The notes under the pieces are model-generated. The model was not told the origin of the DNA. It was given only the letters and a program-made list of their open reading frames with translations, and ran no database searches. The position numbers and the translations under genes are program-made. From positions 236,249,546 to 236,313,545 of the forward strand of contig CM037878.1 of the NCBI GenBank assembly GCA_021292165.1: 64,000 nucleotides of DNA, read 5' to 3'. Shown here piece by piece: positions 1 to 10,222 of the stretch. The stretch is from Shinisaurus crocodilurus. Taxonomy: Eukaryota; Chordata; Lepidosauria; Squamata; Shinisauridae. Every line of letters begins with the position of its first letter. The first letter of the stretch is position 1.

Positions 1-681
1 GATCCAAATTTATATTCTTTTGTCATATGTTCATCTTGATTTGGCTGGCCTCAGTCTTATCTAAAGTCAGAAGTTTCTAGTTTAGCCTGTCATAAAAGGC
101 TTACAGGAAATTGAAATGTGAGTTTCTGCAAGTACACAAGATCCTACTGTCTCTGTCCCCTTGTTTTGCTAAAGAAAACATCCATAAGAAGCAGAGGCAG
201 CCATCCATCCAAGAAAGAAGTGAGGATCTCTGCCTGTAGCCCTCTAGTTATGAACAGGGAAAGGGGGTCATTATCCCATCTGGCCTATTTTAAACTTGGA
301 GTACACAAATTATTTGTCAGAAAGGAGAGATTGCCCTGTGTGTTTCTCATGTTACTGGACCCTAATCAACTGCCCTTTTCAGCTCTCCAGCTGCCATGTT
401 ATTTTCATATACAACCCCTCACTCCCCTATTAAGAAAATGGCAGCAGAAAGATCCTACAGGAGCAGTTTTCACATGCCCTGCAAAGCTATGCAGAGTTGC
501 AGACACTCCTGTGGATGAACAGATAGCAGGCTTCACTAAAAACAATTTCAGGCACAAGGTTATGGATCAGGACTGCAGACAGCAATCCATGTGGTGGATC
601 CAACAGGCCAATCCACCACCTTGACACAAACCATGGACCATTCCACAGAGAGTTGTCCCAATGTAGCCCAGTTACCAAGTG
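1..681. other. No recognised feature
   Basis: No repeat family or conserved coding signature was recognised here. A 168-codon open frame at 118-624 (+) has no motif, no exon-like boundaries and an unremarkable composition, so I treat it as chance. Confidence 0.5.
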
Positions 682-908
682 TGGTAACCAGTAGAGGCTG
701 GTGACTCCTGTGTCAGTGGGGCTCCTTATCCATTGCATATTTTTGTTTGAGCTTTATAGGAACTATTCATGGTGCTCCATGGTGGTGAACCTATTTTGGG
801 GATGGAGTTCAGCACCATGGATAGCCCCTATAAAGCTCAAACAGACATATGCAATGGATAAGGAGCCCCACTGACACAGGAGTCACCAGCCTCCCCTGGT
901 GGTAACTG
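682..908. repeat. Long fold-back (snap-back) inverted repeat
   Basis: The left arm at about 682-776 and the right arm at about 811-908 are reverse complements over some 80-95 bases with few mismatches. Both contain the block 'ctgacacagg agtcaccagc' in opposite senses. The spacer is about 35 bases. The RNA would form a long hairpin. It could be a fold-back MITE or a local inverted duplication. No clear target duplication was found. Confidence 0.8.
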
Positions 909-1423
909 TACTTATAAACCCAGATATAAAAGCTTTCTTTCAAAGCTCAGAAAATATGGTTTGAATGGGTACGGGGAAGAGGATTGTTGGTCACTATTAT
1001 AATTAATTGTTCACAGTAAGGTACTTTAGTAACAGAGTTATTCTCTCTCACACACACTTTTTTTATTTTATTAACTTTCCAAAAACAAAAATAAACAAAA
1101 ATGCATTGCATTTCAATCTAATTATTGACAGAGGGTAGTGCATTGAACATTTTTTTGCCTTTACTTTACAGACAAAAATATAGGTAGAATCTACTGGCTG
1201 TTTGGAAGTAATATTCTGAACATTCAGAGAAATGTAACTATGAAACAGCCTTAAAACTCGAGCTATTCATTCAGGACTCCAATACAGGTTTCTGATTATG
1301 CTGGATGGTCCATCAGCCTTGCAGGAATAATTTAGCTTTTGGCTTAGCTTTTTAGCATCAACAAGGGTTTTTGCTTTCGCCCAGGCATGCTCCACTGGCC
1401 CTTGGGCCGGCCTTAGTTAATCC

Positions 1424-1521
1424 CGCACTTCTCCCTTCGCAGACCTTTGATTCAATAAATGTGGCCCTGATTTTATACCATAACTGTTGTCTCGTCTCTT
1501 CATTTCCCCCTTTACCCGCAC
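1424..1521 (+). repeat. Retroelement 3' end fragment, shared with 35983-36080
   Basis: About 98 bases match 35983-36080 block by block: a 'cttctcccttcgcag'-type stretch, then 'caataaatgtggccct' with an AATAAA polyadenylation signal, then a pyrimidine-rich end with 'atttcccc'. At 35.9 kb the same sequence follows a broken SGNH-hydrolase frame, so this is probably the terminal part of the same retroelement family. Which class of retroelement it belongs to is not settled. Confidence 0.55.
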
Positions 1522-1530
1522 AAATATAGG

Positions 1531-1569
1531 GCACTATGCAAGCCTGCCCATGCCAGGCTTGCATAGTGC
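1531..1569. repeat. Perfect 16-bp hairpin
   Basis: The arms GCACTATGCAAGCCTG (1531-1546) and its exact reverse complement (1554-1569) are separated by a 7-base loop. It lies directly after the retroelement-like end at 1424-1521. It may be part of that element or an independent palindrome. Confidence 0.85.
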
Positions 1570-1752
1570 AACACACTAACACAACAGGGAGCTACAGGTT
1601 ATAAAAGCAACCTGAAATGATGGGAAATGCTCCTTTCTGGAATAGGGCAAGTCAGCAGAGCTTGCAGTAGGAAGGAAGCCCCACTGAACTGTCCTGATTC
1701 AGAAACAAGTGTTACTGTTTGTTTCCAGAGTTGCTTTAAGAACCACTAGCTT

Positions 1753-1794
1753 TCTATTGTGCGAGCAGTGAGCCCTGCTTGCACAACAAATAGA
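1753..1794. repeat. Imperfect hairpin
   Basis: The arms 'tctattgtgcgagcag' and 'ctgcttgcacaacaaataga' are near reverse complements around a 6-base loop. It is the second hairpin within 250 bases. Its function is unknown. Confidence 0.6.
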
Positions 1795-2813
1795 ACAGGA
1801 ATGCAGGCATTATTGGATACTGCCCATAGGACTCAGGATATCATAATTCTAACAAAGCATGTGCTACCTCTGTATCACAAGTCTCACTTTTATATCCAGG
1901 GTAGATGGCCTTTGGAGTTGATCATGACTGCAGGAGGTATAATGCAAACTCTTCTATGTAAAAGACAGGAAACAGGAGTCGAGGGGGCTAGTTGTTGCAT
2001 GAACATCAAAGGAATGTTTTGAAAATGTGGGTTGAGAGAGTATAGGATAGAGGAATATGGCAAAATATAAATCTGTTAGGTGTGAAGGAGATGAGATAGA
2101 AAGAGAATACTAGCATGGAGGAGGTACACATCTTAGCTCTAATCTCTTTTATTTCAAAACTATAAAACCACTCCTACATGCTAATTCTTGTGCAACACCG
2201 TGCTAATATTTTAAGATTTTATAAATCCTTGTCGAATGTTTAAAATGCCAGCAATGAACTTCTGAACATTTTTTCTTCTAATCTTTAGCTGAAACTTTTA
2301 TTTACTTAGAGATAACCAAGCTAATTCAGAATTTTTTTATTGGTCTTCCAGCTCTCACTTGCTTTTAAATTAAGTTCTTCTTTTCTGGGTTGTTGTTTTT
2401 TTAAAAGGAACCCAGCTGGGAAAATATATCCCTGCCAGGAATCAATCAGATTTTCACATTTGCTAGGCTAGTTGACAGTAGGTTTAGCAAATTTCTTAAT
2501 TATGAATGAAAACACTTTCTGATAACACCCCAAAGTAAAGGCTGTCAAAAAAGAGTCTAATAAAAATACAGGAGGGGGTAGAGCAAGAGCAGAGGATTTG
2601 TTAAGTGAGATTTTACAGGTCTGTCTCTGTGCAGTCAGACAACTCTTGTAAACTGGTCTTGTCTTGTAAATGCTGAGTATACCAAAGGATCTGTTCCGTG
2701 ATTTGAGACAGCAAAGAAAAGTGCCCTGACTAATAAAAGTAACAGACCAGTTCAGTTTTATATAGGACTGAAAGTTACCAGTTACTTGTATAAGAAAGAG
2801 GAGAGATTGATGT
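1795..2813. other. Unique AT-rich DNA, nothing recognised
   Basis: No repeat or gene was recognised. Short open frames on both strands here carry no motif. It ends at the target duplication of the hAT MITE at 2822. Confidence 0.45.
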
Positions 2814-2821
2814 GGCTGAAT

Positions 2822-2987
2822 CAGGACCGGTGCAAGGCAGTTTGGTGCCCTAGGCAAGATCAGATATTTAGCGCCCCCCTTCCCACTTGAGAGCGCTGTC
2901 TTTTTTCCCCCAAGGTGTTTCTGGCACCCCCTTTAGCCCTGCGCCCTAGGCGGCTGCCTAGTTGGCCTAATGGTAGCACCGGCCCTG
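2822..2987 (+). mobile_element. hAT-type MITE, family A, copy 1
   Basis: This 166-bp element begins CAGGACCGGTGC and ends GCACCGGCCCTG, imperfect terminal inverted repeats of about 12 bp. It is flanked by a perfect 8-bp duplication, GGCTGAAT (2814-2821 and 2988-2995). An 8-bp duplication with CAGG-type ends is characteristic of hAT transposition. No coding capacity. Copies 2 and 3 are at 6254-6418 and 40211-40376, each with its own 8-bp duplication. Confidence 0.93.
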
Positions 2988-3221
2988 GGCTGAATGTGTA
3001 CCATAATCTGAGATATTAAAGTCTTCTGTTACAACCTTATAAATATTCAGCCACAGATTCACCCCTGCCCCACAAAAAAGATTCATAGTTCATCGAGAAC
3101 CAATAAAAGTAAAATGCACATACAGCTTTTGATTTCCCCATTGCTCCCCATTCTGGCAGGAAACAGAAAAAATATTGTATGCTGTGCTCAATCTAATATG
3201 CAAAAGCACATATTTAATTTT

Positions 3222-3290
3222 ATATTTATTTATTACATTTCTATAACACCCAATAGCTAAAGCTCTCTGGGCGGTTCACAACAATAGGTT
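3222..3290 (-). mobile_element. L2-like LINE/SINE 3' tail fragment
   Basis: Read on the minus strand it gives the L2-type terminus: 'gccgccc-agagag-ctt-agctattgggtg', then 'tataaaaatgtaataaataaata'-like sequence in short blocks. Only the last 60-70 bases are kept. The same ending occurs in better condition at 5185-5545. Confidence 0.65.
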
Positions 3291-3751
3291 TCGCCAATAG
3301 CCATAGATAAAGTTGTTGTCTAAGCTATACAGCAGACTCCTATTGGACTTCCAAGTTCCAGTTCATCTACTCACTAGATCAAGAGCCCAGTGACTGAGGA
3401 GAGAATACATGTTCCTCCCTTCACCACAAAATCGCTCCACAATATGATGTGGACACTCTGCACCAATACCCAAATCATGTTGACAATCAGTCTGCACAAT
3501 TCCCACTCCTCCACTTGAAGTGGAATGAATCACACTCACTGGGCCTCAGCATGGAGAGCCCACATATTTGACTGATGTCAATGTTTGAAGATAACCTATA
3601 CTGCTTCACTTCAAAAGAAAGCTTGTCCAGTCTCAACAACATTACCATATTCTCTGAGACTAAGAGCCAAACTAGATGTTCACTTGATACATAGCATACA
3701 GCGATATATCTTGAGGTGGATAAACACTGTGGTTCCACCAGTGGAACAGAT

Positions 3752-3870
3752 ACCACTAGTGGAACGGAACTTCCCCATCCTCTCTGCAGCCCCCTGAGCA
3801 CTTTCCAAATCTGCTACAGGGGTTAGTGGGGAAGAGAGGAGAGGATGGGGAAGTCCTGTTCTGCTGGCAG
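3752..3870. repeat. Imperfect inverted repeat
   Basis: The left arm around 3752-3784 ('ggaacttccccatcctctc') is mirrored by the right arm around 3836-3870 ('gaggatggggaagtcctgtt'). The spacer is about 50 bases. It may be an eroded fold-back MITE. No target duplication was seen. Confidence 0.5.
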
Positions 3871-4141
3871 AAAGGTGATGTTGGATCCAACCCCTTGTTT
3901 TCCCTTAGTTAATTATAGTGGGGAGAGATCTCAACTGGAACACAGTGGGGAGGCTTTTCTCTTCACTTCTCAACATGATTGGAGCTCACAGCAGCCTCCC
4001 TGGATGGTGCGCTCTCCTCCTTTTACCATGGCAGTGCCGGGGTGTGTGTGTGTCGTGCAGTGGCTGGGGCCTTTTTTGTTTCCTTGTTTGTTTTGTGTAT
4101 TTTCTTGTGAGTCTTTTGGTTGTCACCAGTGGGGTAGTGAT

Positions 4142-4200
4142 AAATTCTGAAGTGGAGGCATCCATCATGAAGTGGAGGCAATACATTTTGAAGTGGAGGT
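4142..4200 (+). repeat. Three spaced copies of a 13-bp motif
   Basis: The motif 'tgaagtggagg' occurs three times within 59 bases, with spacers of about 10 bases, giving a short irregular tandem array. A related 'ttgaagtgga' lies at 3519. No function is assigned. Confidence 0.6.
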
Positions 4201-4304
4201 GCTCATTACCAGTGCCCATAGCCACCACAGCCCCATGGAGAGTCCAAAAATTCAAGCAGCTGTGTTGATCCATATCAACAAACCTGTTGTAGCAGTTTTC
4301 AGCT

Positions 4305-4382
4305 CTACCAGGAGCAAGTCTTTTGTAAAGCTAATGGGTCTTAACTGCCCATTCAAGACCAAGCCACCACAGAATACTTACC
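4305..4382 (+). repeat. Interspersed repeat, copy 1 (pair with 10223-10300)
   Basis: About 75 bases around the shared blocks 'gtaaagctaatgggtctta' and 'cccattcaag' match 10223-10300 with scattered substitutions. The family was not recognised. It is probably a fragment of a larger dispersed repeat. Confidence 0.6.
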
Positions 4383-5184
4383 TGCAAGTAAGGCCACTGA
4401 AGAGAATGTGATTTACTTCTAAGCAGACATGCCTTTTGGCTAATTTACAACTTCTTGTTCTTTGAGCAGGGGTGTGTGTAAAAGTGGCTGTTAAAAAAGG
4501 AAAAAAGCTGAATGTTCCCCACCCCTCAAAAACAATCGGCTAAGACAGGCAATGACACTGGCCAGTAAGCATACACATAGCCACTTACTGTGACAGTGAA
4601 TCACAATAACAGGAAAAACCATAATAAAGGAACTCCAGGAAATTACAGAAGAACAGAGGACCACGAATGCAAGATAAACACAACCGGAACTGAAAAGTGA
4701 ATGTGTTGTGTGCCCCGCAAGTCACAAAAGCTATCCAGTACTGCAATAACTGTTAGGTGTAAATTGCCCCCTGGTCACCTCCCCCCAACGTTCCACTATT
4801 TTAATGTCATTGACCAACTCTTCCCTTTTGGTTAGAATCATCAGGATAACTGGACTCCCTTGTTCCTTCTTCCTCCTAATGGAAGAGGAAGTTGTCACCA
4901 AGGCATCTCAATTGCTGGAAATTCAATACTTAATAGAGTTGATCTCCTAAGAGATATCAGTGTTGTTAAAGCCTCCACCTCCATTACTATTAATTTTTGC
5001 TTTAAACATCTTTCATTTGTTTCAGGGAAGTCTCATCAACATTTTCTCCTTGTTATAGTGGACTACAGTAGACTCTGACCACAACAGTGTTGTTTTAGTG
5101 CTTTCTCCACCTCTGTGCTAACCATATAAGGAAGGAAACAAAGTGTTAGATCCTGTGAAAGAAGAACAGAAACTATTCTAAAGG

Positions 5185-5545
5185 AAGTAAGGCAGGTGGC
5201 TACCAGGAGAAGGGCCTTTTCTGCTGTGGCACCCCGGTTGTGGGGTTGTGGAATGAGCTCCCCAAAGAGGCTCACTTGGCGCCTACATTGTACTCCTTCC
5301 AGTGCCAGATGAAGACCTTTCTATTCTCCCAGGCAATTTTAATCATTTTAATCATCTTAATCATTTTAATCTTGTAGTTGTTTTTAACTCTGTTATTGTA
5401 ACTGTTGCTGCTAGCTCGGCTGTTTGTTTTTAATCTGTGGTTTTAAATTTTATTATATTGTATTTTATGGTTTTAACTGTTGTAAACCACCCAGAGAAGC
5501 TTCGGCTATTGGGCGTTATAAAAATGTATTAAATAAATAAATAAA
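5185..5545 (+). mobile_element. L2-like LINE 3' end
   Basis: The first part translates in broken frames to the conserved C-terminal LINE block 'RRAFSAVAPRLWNELP' followed by a 'KTFLF'-type segment. An AT-rich 3' UTR and the terminal 'cggctattgggcg-ttataaaaatgta', ending in (AAAT)n, follow. The element is 5'-truncated, as is usual. Related ends in this window are at 20950-21265, 59925-60290 and 61540-61920. Confidence 0.8.
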
Positions 5546-5810
5546 ATTTCCATATGGTATATAAAAACATTTTACTATTTTTTTATACATATATATTTTG
5601 TCCCTGTATGTATTTTATGTAGGCTCTAGGTTGGAGAATGTTTTCATAGAGAGTTCACCTTAAGCAGTCCAGAGTTCAGTTCACAGGAGCCAGTTGTATC
5701 AAGCATCAAGGCCAGTCAGAGGGTGTCCAAAAGAGTGGTCCAGGGGGGCAGCCGAGACAAGAGTCTAGGAATCTGTCAGGTCCAGAATAGCAAGGTGAAA
5801 TACAGAAGCA

Positions 5811-5977
5811 GATTCATAGATCATAGAGTTGGAAGGGGCCTACAAGGCCATCGAGTCCAACCCCCTGCTCAATGCAGAAAACTAGAGGAGGGGGTCTCCT
5901 ATCCAAGTAATAACCAGGCCTGACCCTGCTTAGCTTTCTACACTCAGACAAACTAAGCCAGCATGAGCCACAGGCCT
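5811..5977 (-). mobile_element. 5S-rRNA-derived SINE with CR1 tail, copy 1
   Basis: On the minus strand the head reads GGCCTGTGGCTCATGC..., then 'aagctaagcagggtcaggcc' and TTACTTGGATAGGAGACC. This corresponds to the second half of eukaryotic 5S rRNA, including the A-box, intermediate element and C-box of its internal Pol III promoter. The remaining 70 bases (from 'ctgcattgagcagggggttg' to 'ccaactctatgatctatg') match the 3' end of the CR1 at 15367. This makes it a 5S-headed, LINE-tailed SINE. Sister copies are at 8036 and 37141. Confidence 0.88.
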
Positions 5978-6253
5978 ATAAAATGCTGCTGTCTGCAGCA
6001 ACAGGCTGGCTTCAGCTGGGCTAATTTATAGCAGGTTGTTAATCAGCACAGCTGGTTAATTAGGTCAGCGTGTTGCTCTTAAGGGAAGCCCCATGCTGTG
6101 GCTTCCTTTTGTTCTTCTGCTGCTCCTGTTTGATCCTATGATGTTCAGAGGGATGAAGTATCTCAGGCCCTGATTACTACATTTGGGAGAGATCAGGAAC
6201 GGCATGGGAGGGGCCAGGTTGCTCTTCTAATGACTTCAGGGGAGGGCTGTCAG
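5978..6253 (-). other. Unidentified repeat, possibly a retroelement end
   Basis: A unit of about 28 bases, 'cctatgatgttcagagggat' plus 'gaagta', recurs at 8951-8977, so at least part of this stretch is repetitive. Minus-strand frames are broken and not recognised. The hAT MITE at 6254 is inserted at its end. Confidence 0.3.
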
Positions 6254-6418
6254 CAGGACCGGTGCAAGGCAGTTTGGTGCCCTAGGCAAGATCAGATATT
6301 TAACGCCCCCCTTCCCACTTGAGAGTGCTGTATTTTTTCCCCAAGGCATTTATGGTGCCCCCTTTAGCCCTGCACCCTAGGCAGCTGCCTAGTTGGCCTA
6401 ATGGTAGCACCGGCCCTG
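6254..6418 (+). mobile_element. hAT-type MITE, family A, copy 2
   Basis: This 165-bp copy has the same CAGGACCGGTGC and GCACCGGCCCTG ends as copy 1. It is flanked by the perfect 8-bp duplication GCTGTCAG (6246-6253 and 6419-6426). It is non-coding. A few substitutions separate it from copies 1 and 3. Confidence 0.93.
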
Positions 6419-6639
6419 GCTGTCAGTCGAAGCCTCCAATTCCTCACCTGACTCTGGCTGGGGCCTGTTGTGCTGGGCATGACACTTACAATATTAAACC
6501 CCAAAAAATCTAAAAATTCTAGTATAGTTCTATGAAAATCAAAACAATAGATAAAAATTACAATAATATAACCAATTCAAATAACAGCAAATAAAATATT
6601 AATACAAAAAGGCAGCAACAAATAACAGCAGTAAGACAT

Positions 6640-7252
6640 CAAAAGAGCCAAAATTGTAAATTAAAAAAGGGATGAGTGAAGGAAGTCTTGCCGCTCATTC
6701 AAAAGCAATTAGAAATTAGCATCAAAAAAATAATAATCTTGGCACCACACAGATACCTATGTGTGTGGGGGGATGGTATTTCAAGAACAGGGTGCCATCA
6801 CACAGAAGGCCTCCCCCATGGTTTCCAGTCACCAGTTAACAACCTATCTGCCACATTCTGTACAAGTTTAAGGCTCCAAACAGTGTTCAAAGGCAGCTCT
6901 TTGACAGTGCCTTACACTAACCTCACTTGTCACCAGAGCAGTGCAGCTTTTACTGCCTGTCAAAAACTTGGTAGGGATGGAGCTAACCTGACATCCCTCA
7001 GAAGAGAGTTCCAAGTTGGGGTTCTGTTGCAGAAAATTCTGTGTCTTGTGTACATGGCATTAACCTAGACTCCCGGGGGGGGGGGGCATACAACAGGGCC
7101 TCTGATGAAGATTGCAGAGAATGAGCAGGCTCATATGGGAGGATATGCCCCAAGCCCTTTAGGGCTTCATAGATCAAAACCAGCATCTTGAATTAGGCTC
7201 AGAAGCAAATTGGAAGACAGTGCAGTTGATTCAAGACCAGTGATATACAGAT
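6640..7252. repeat. Unclassified interspersed repeat, interrupted by a SINE
   Basis: The block ending 'aagccctttagggcttcatagatcaaaaccagcatcttga' looks like a dispersed repeat end rather than unique DNA. It appears to resume after the SINE at 7489 ('ctatttgatagtccggcagc'). I could not place the family. The 130-codon open frame at 6676-7068 has no motif. Confidence 0.35.
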
Positions 7253-7488
7253 GAGAGCCAGTGTGGCGTAGTGGTGAGAGTGTTGGACTGGGACTCGGGA
7301 GATCTGGGTTCTAGTCCCTGCTCGGCCATGAAACTCACTGGGTGACTTTGGGCCAGTCACTGACTCTCAGCCTCACCTACCTCACAGGGTTGTTGTGAGG
7401 ATAACATGGAGAGGAGGAGAAGGATTATGTAAGCCACCTTGGGTTCCTTGCAGGAAAAAAGGCGGGGTATAAATATAATAAATAAATA
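7253..7488 (+). mobile_element. tRNA-headed CORE-SINE with L2-like tail, copy 1
   Basis: The head carries Pol III boxes: A-box-like TGGCGTAGTGGTGAGAGTG and B-box-like GGTTCTAGTCCC. The middle ('gggtgactttgggccagtca', 'cctcacagggttgttgtgagg') resembles the MIR/CORE-SINE core. The end is 'ggcggggtataaatataataaataaata', an L2-type terminus. Other copies: 12574, 19600, 26977 (3' part), 56051 (+) and 50998 (-). Confidence 0.9.
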
Positions 7489-8035
7489 GTCTCCATGCTA
7501 TTTGATAGTCCGGCAGCTGCTGCATTAACTTGACACTAACAGCTGTTGTTTTCCACCATTTTGCTAAATTGTGCAGAGGTGGTGTTAGGGGGCAGCCCAT
7601 TAGGGCCAGAGCCCCAAATCTTTCATTTGGAGCCCCCAATCTCTGGGAGGCCATCTGCCCCACCACCCTGTTGTCCATGGACACTTACTGAAATAAAGGT
7701 ACAGGGACCCTGATGATCTCTGTTCCATTTGATCCCCCTGGATTAGCTGGCTTTTTGGCCACATGTGCTTCACCTCCTGCTGCCCCCCCACTGCTGAATC
7801 TTTCTGCCTGAGGGTTGTTGTTTTTCCTGAAATCAAATGCCCTCCTCTCCCGTCCATGCATCCCTTTTTACAAATAGGGGTTTCCTTAGGCGACACGGTC
7901 CTTTAAAGACACACACAGACTTTAGAGCATATGTAAATTACCATATGCAAATTTGGGCTTTTTTTTTTGTCCTGTGGGCCTGAGCCTCAGACCTTTTCAG
8001 TACCTAGCCCCATCTCTGTGCTTACATTTTGTTAC

Positions 8036-8198
8036 AGGCCTGTGGCTTACGCTGGCTCAGCTTGTCTGAGCGTGGAAAGCTAAGCAGGGTCAGGCCTGGT
8101 CATTACTTGGATGGGAGACCCCTCCTCTAGTTTCCTGCATTGAGCAGGGGGTTGGACTCGATAGCCTTGTAGGCTCCTTCCAACTCTATGATCTATAA
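8036..8198 (+). mobile_element. 5S-rRNA-derived SINE with CR1 tail, copy 2
   Basis: The 5S-like part is 8063-8120 (GTCTGAGCGTGGAAAGC, then TAAGCAGGGTCAGGCCTGG, then TACTTGGATGGGAGACC). The real 5S A-box, intermediate element and C-box are all readable, so transcription by Pol III is plausible. From about 8129 the sequence is CR1 3' end ('cattgagcagggggttggac', 'ggctccttccaactctatga'). It lacks the second half of a real 5S gene after the C-box and has no terminator in the 5S position, so it is not a 5S gene. Confidence 0.9.
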
Positions 8199-8340
8199 AC
8201 ATTCATTCCTTCAGATAGTCTCATTATTTGTGACTATCAGACTATATACTTCTGTATATTTATGTTCAGGTTTAAGTTTATACATTTAAAGAATAACCAG
8301 GCATAGAATTATGAAGTTGAATGTGTGCAGTCTTTTGTTA

Positions 8341-8364
8341 AAAAAATAAATAAATAAATAAATA
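8341..8364. repeat. (AAAT)n microsatellite
   Basis: Short tetranucleotide run preceded by A-rich sequence, probably an old retroelement tail. Confidence 0.8.
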
Positions 8365-9139
8365 AGTCATACCAGTTCCAGAATCAAACTCCCAGGTTTT
8401 AATTGGTTCTTGTTTTTACTGCAGCTAATGGTGTATAATTGCCATCTTTACAGAGCAATGATAAACAAAAGAAAAACATTAAAGTAGGGACCACTTTCAA
8501 ATCAAGAATTATCCTAGGGTGATTGTTCCCATAACAATTATGCATTGCATCTGGTATAGAAGGCAGTTTCATGGAAAGAATGTATCAAAATTATTTAGCA
8601 ATACTTTGTGCCATCTGTGAATCTGTGGCACTATAGACCAAATAATTTGTACAAATCACATGTGAAATGACAAACCGTGAAAAGTGGCCATTTATTAGAT
8701 TGCATACATGACAAAGATGAAGCATGTAGGTATCCATGATTAAGTTTGATGCCAGTGTTGCCCAATTTAGCACAAAGATAGGCTCAATACATGTTACAAT
8801 TAAATCTGTTGCTACCCTCCACTTGATTGATTCCTTTAGCAATGAACTTTATTGTGTCTTAAACTAGTTATTTTGTCTTAAAGGCACAACTATCAAACAG
8901 TGTGTGTGTGTACGTACAGGAAAATACAAGGAACATCTAGTGCAGTTTCCTATGATGTTCAGAGGGATGAAGTAGACCCCCAGATGGCCACACTCCGGGC
9001 CCCACCACGTTTCTCCCAAACACCAATCATTTGGTGGTTTCCTGGCTTTTGTGCAATCTTCCCCCTATTCTGAAAATGTTGAAATACCTTTCCTAGAGCT
9101 AGTTACTAGCAGTAAGAGATTTAAGCTACAATATGCTGG
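8365..9139. other. Mostly unique DNA
   Basis: No gene recognised. A 27-base block at about 8951-8977 is shared with 6135-6162. The rest is AT-rich with no strong motif. Confidence 0.45.
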
Positions 9140-9141
9140 TA

Positions 9142-10013
9142 CCGTGTTTTCCCGAAAATAAGACACTGTCTTATTTTTTTGGGGCTCAGAAAAACACACT
9201 AGGTCTTATTTTCGGGGTAGGTCTTATATTTTTTAATGTACCTACGGTAGGTATCCACAGCTGCAGCCGGGCCCTTCTTCGTCCTCAGCGTCGGCGGCAG
9301 CAGCACAGGTGGAGGCTTGGCGGGGGCTCCCGCGGCAGCGCCTCTTCTTGGCGACACCTCTTCTTGGCGACACCTCACCCACAAGCTGTGCCCCGGTCTG
9401 GGGTGCCCTCATCGCTGCTGCTGCCACCTCCTCGCCACACCCACTGGCTGCGCCCCGGCCCAGTGCACCCTTGCCACCGCCGCTGCCTCCTCCTTGCCGC
9501 CCTCCTCCTCCTCTGCTTGGATGCAGGGGGCGGCGGCTCCTCCGGGCAGGGGCGGCGGCTCTATGGGTCCGGCGCCGGGCCAGGGCCAGCTGCTCTCCTG
9601 CTGCAGTCGCCACCACGGCTGCCCCACCTCCTCTTTCTCCTGCAGCCGCCACCACCAGTGCGGCCGGGCCCTTCTTCCTCCTCAGCTTGGTGGAAGCAAC
9701 AGGGGCGACGGCTTGGCAGGGGCTCCCACGGCGGTGGCAGCTCTGCGCCTGGCCAAGACCCGCAGCGTGCCCGGAGAGGCGCGAGCTGAGGCCACCGCGC
9801 CTGGGCCTCTTCTTAGTGACGCCTCGCCCGCAGGCTGCGTCCCGGTCTGGCAGGCCCTCACGGCCGCCTCCGCCTCCTCACCGCCCTCCCATGGCTCTTT
9901 CTCTACCACCCTCCCACGGCTCTGCAAGTTCCCCTTTATGCCGCCACCAGCCCTGGGAATGATCACAACTAGGTCTTATTTTCGGGGTAGGTCTTATTTT
10001 CGGGGAAACACAG
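9142..10013. mobile_element. 872-bp TIR element with GC-rich interior
   Basis: The ends are CCGTGTTTTCCCGAAAATAAG and, inverted, CTGTGTTTCCCCGAAAATAAG, flanked by TA on both sides (9140-9141, 10014-10015). TA target duplication suggests the Tc1/mariner superfamily. The subterminal motif 'aggtcttattttcggggtag' is present at both ends. The interior (about 9260-9950) is very GC- and CpG-rich and contains two related halves: 'cgggcccttcttc' starts at about 9268 and 9666, and 'ggcttggc-ggggctccc' follows in both. Long overlapping frames at 9133-10159 on both strands reflect base composition, not a transposase. Confidence 0.8.
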
Positions 10014-10222
10014 TATTTTATGTATTTTTGGCTCCACTCCTTTTGCCCTTGGCCTCATCCCCTTTGCCCTTGGCCCTACTCACCACTGGAACGTTGCCCC
10101 TAAGACTTCCTCCAAAATGGAATTCAGCCCTCAGACAGAAAGGGGTTCACTACCCCTGAGAACAGGGGTGCCTGACTTCTGGCACCACAGATGTGTTGGC
10201 CTACAATTCTCATCAGCCTATC

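Noticed and set aside
118..624. 168-codon open frame
   Set aside because: No domain, no biased composition, no splice or promoter context. Such lengths arise by chance in 64 kb.
4145..4200. CRISPR-like array
   Set aside because: Only three 11-13-base repeats with very short spacers in a vertebrate-type sequence.
8063..8120. Functional 5S rRNA gene
   Set aside because: Only part of 5S is present and it runs into a CR1 tail. The same chimera occurs three times at dispersed sites, so it is a SINE.
9133..10159. Overlapping frames of 94-280 codons on both strands
   Set aside because: They lie in a GC-rich, repeat-rich interior of a TIR element where stop codons are rare. Proline/alanine/arginine-rich products differ by frame and no motif is seen.
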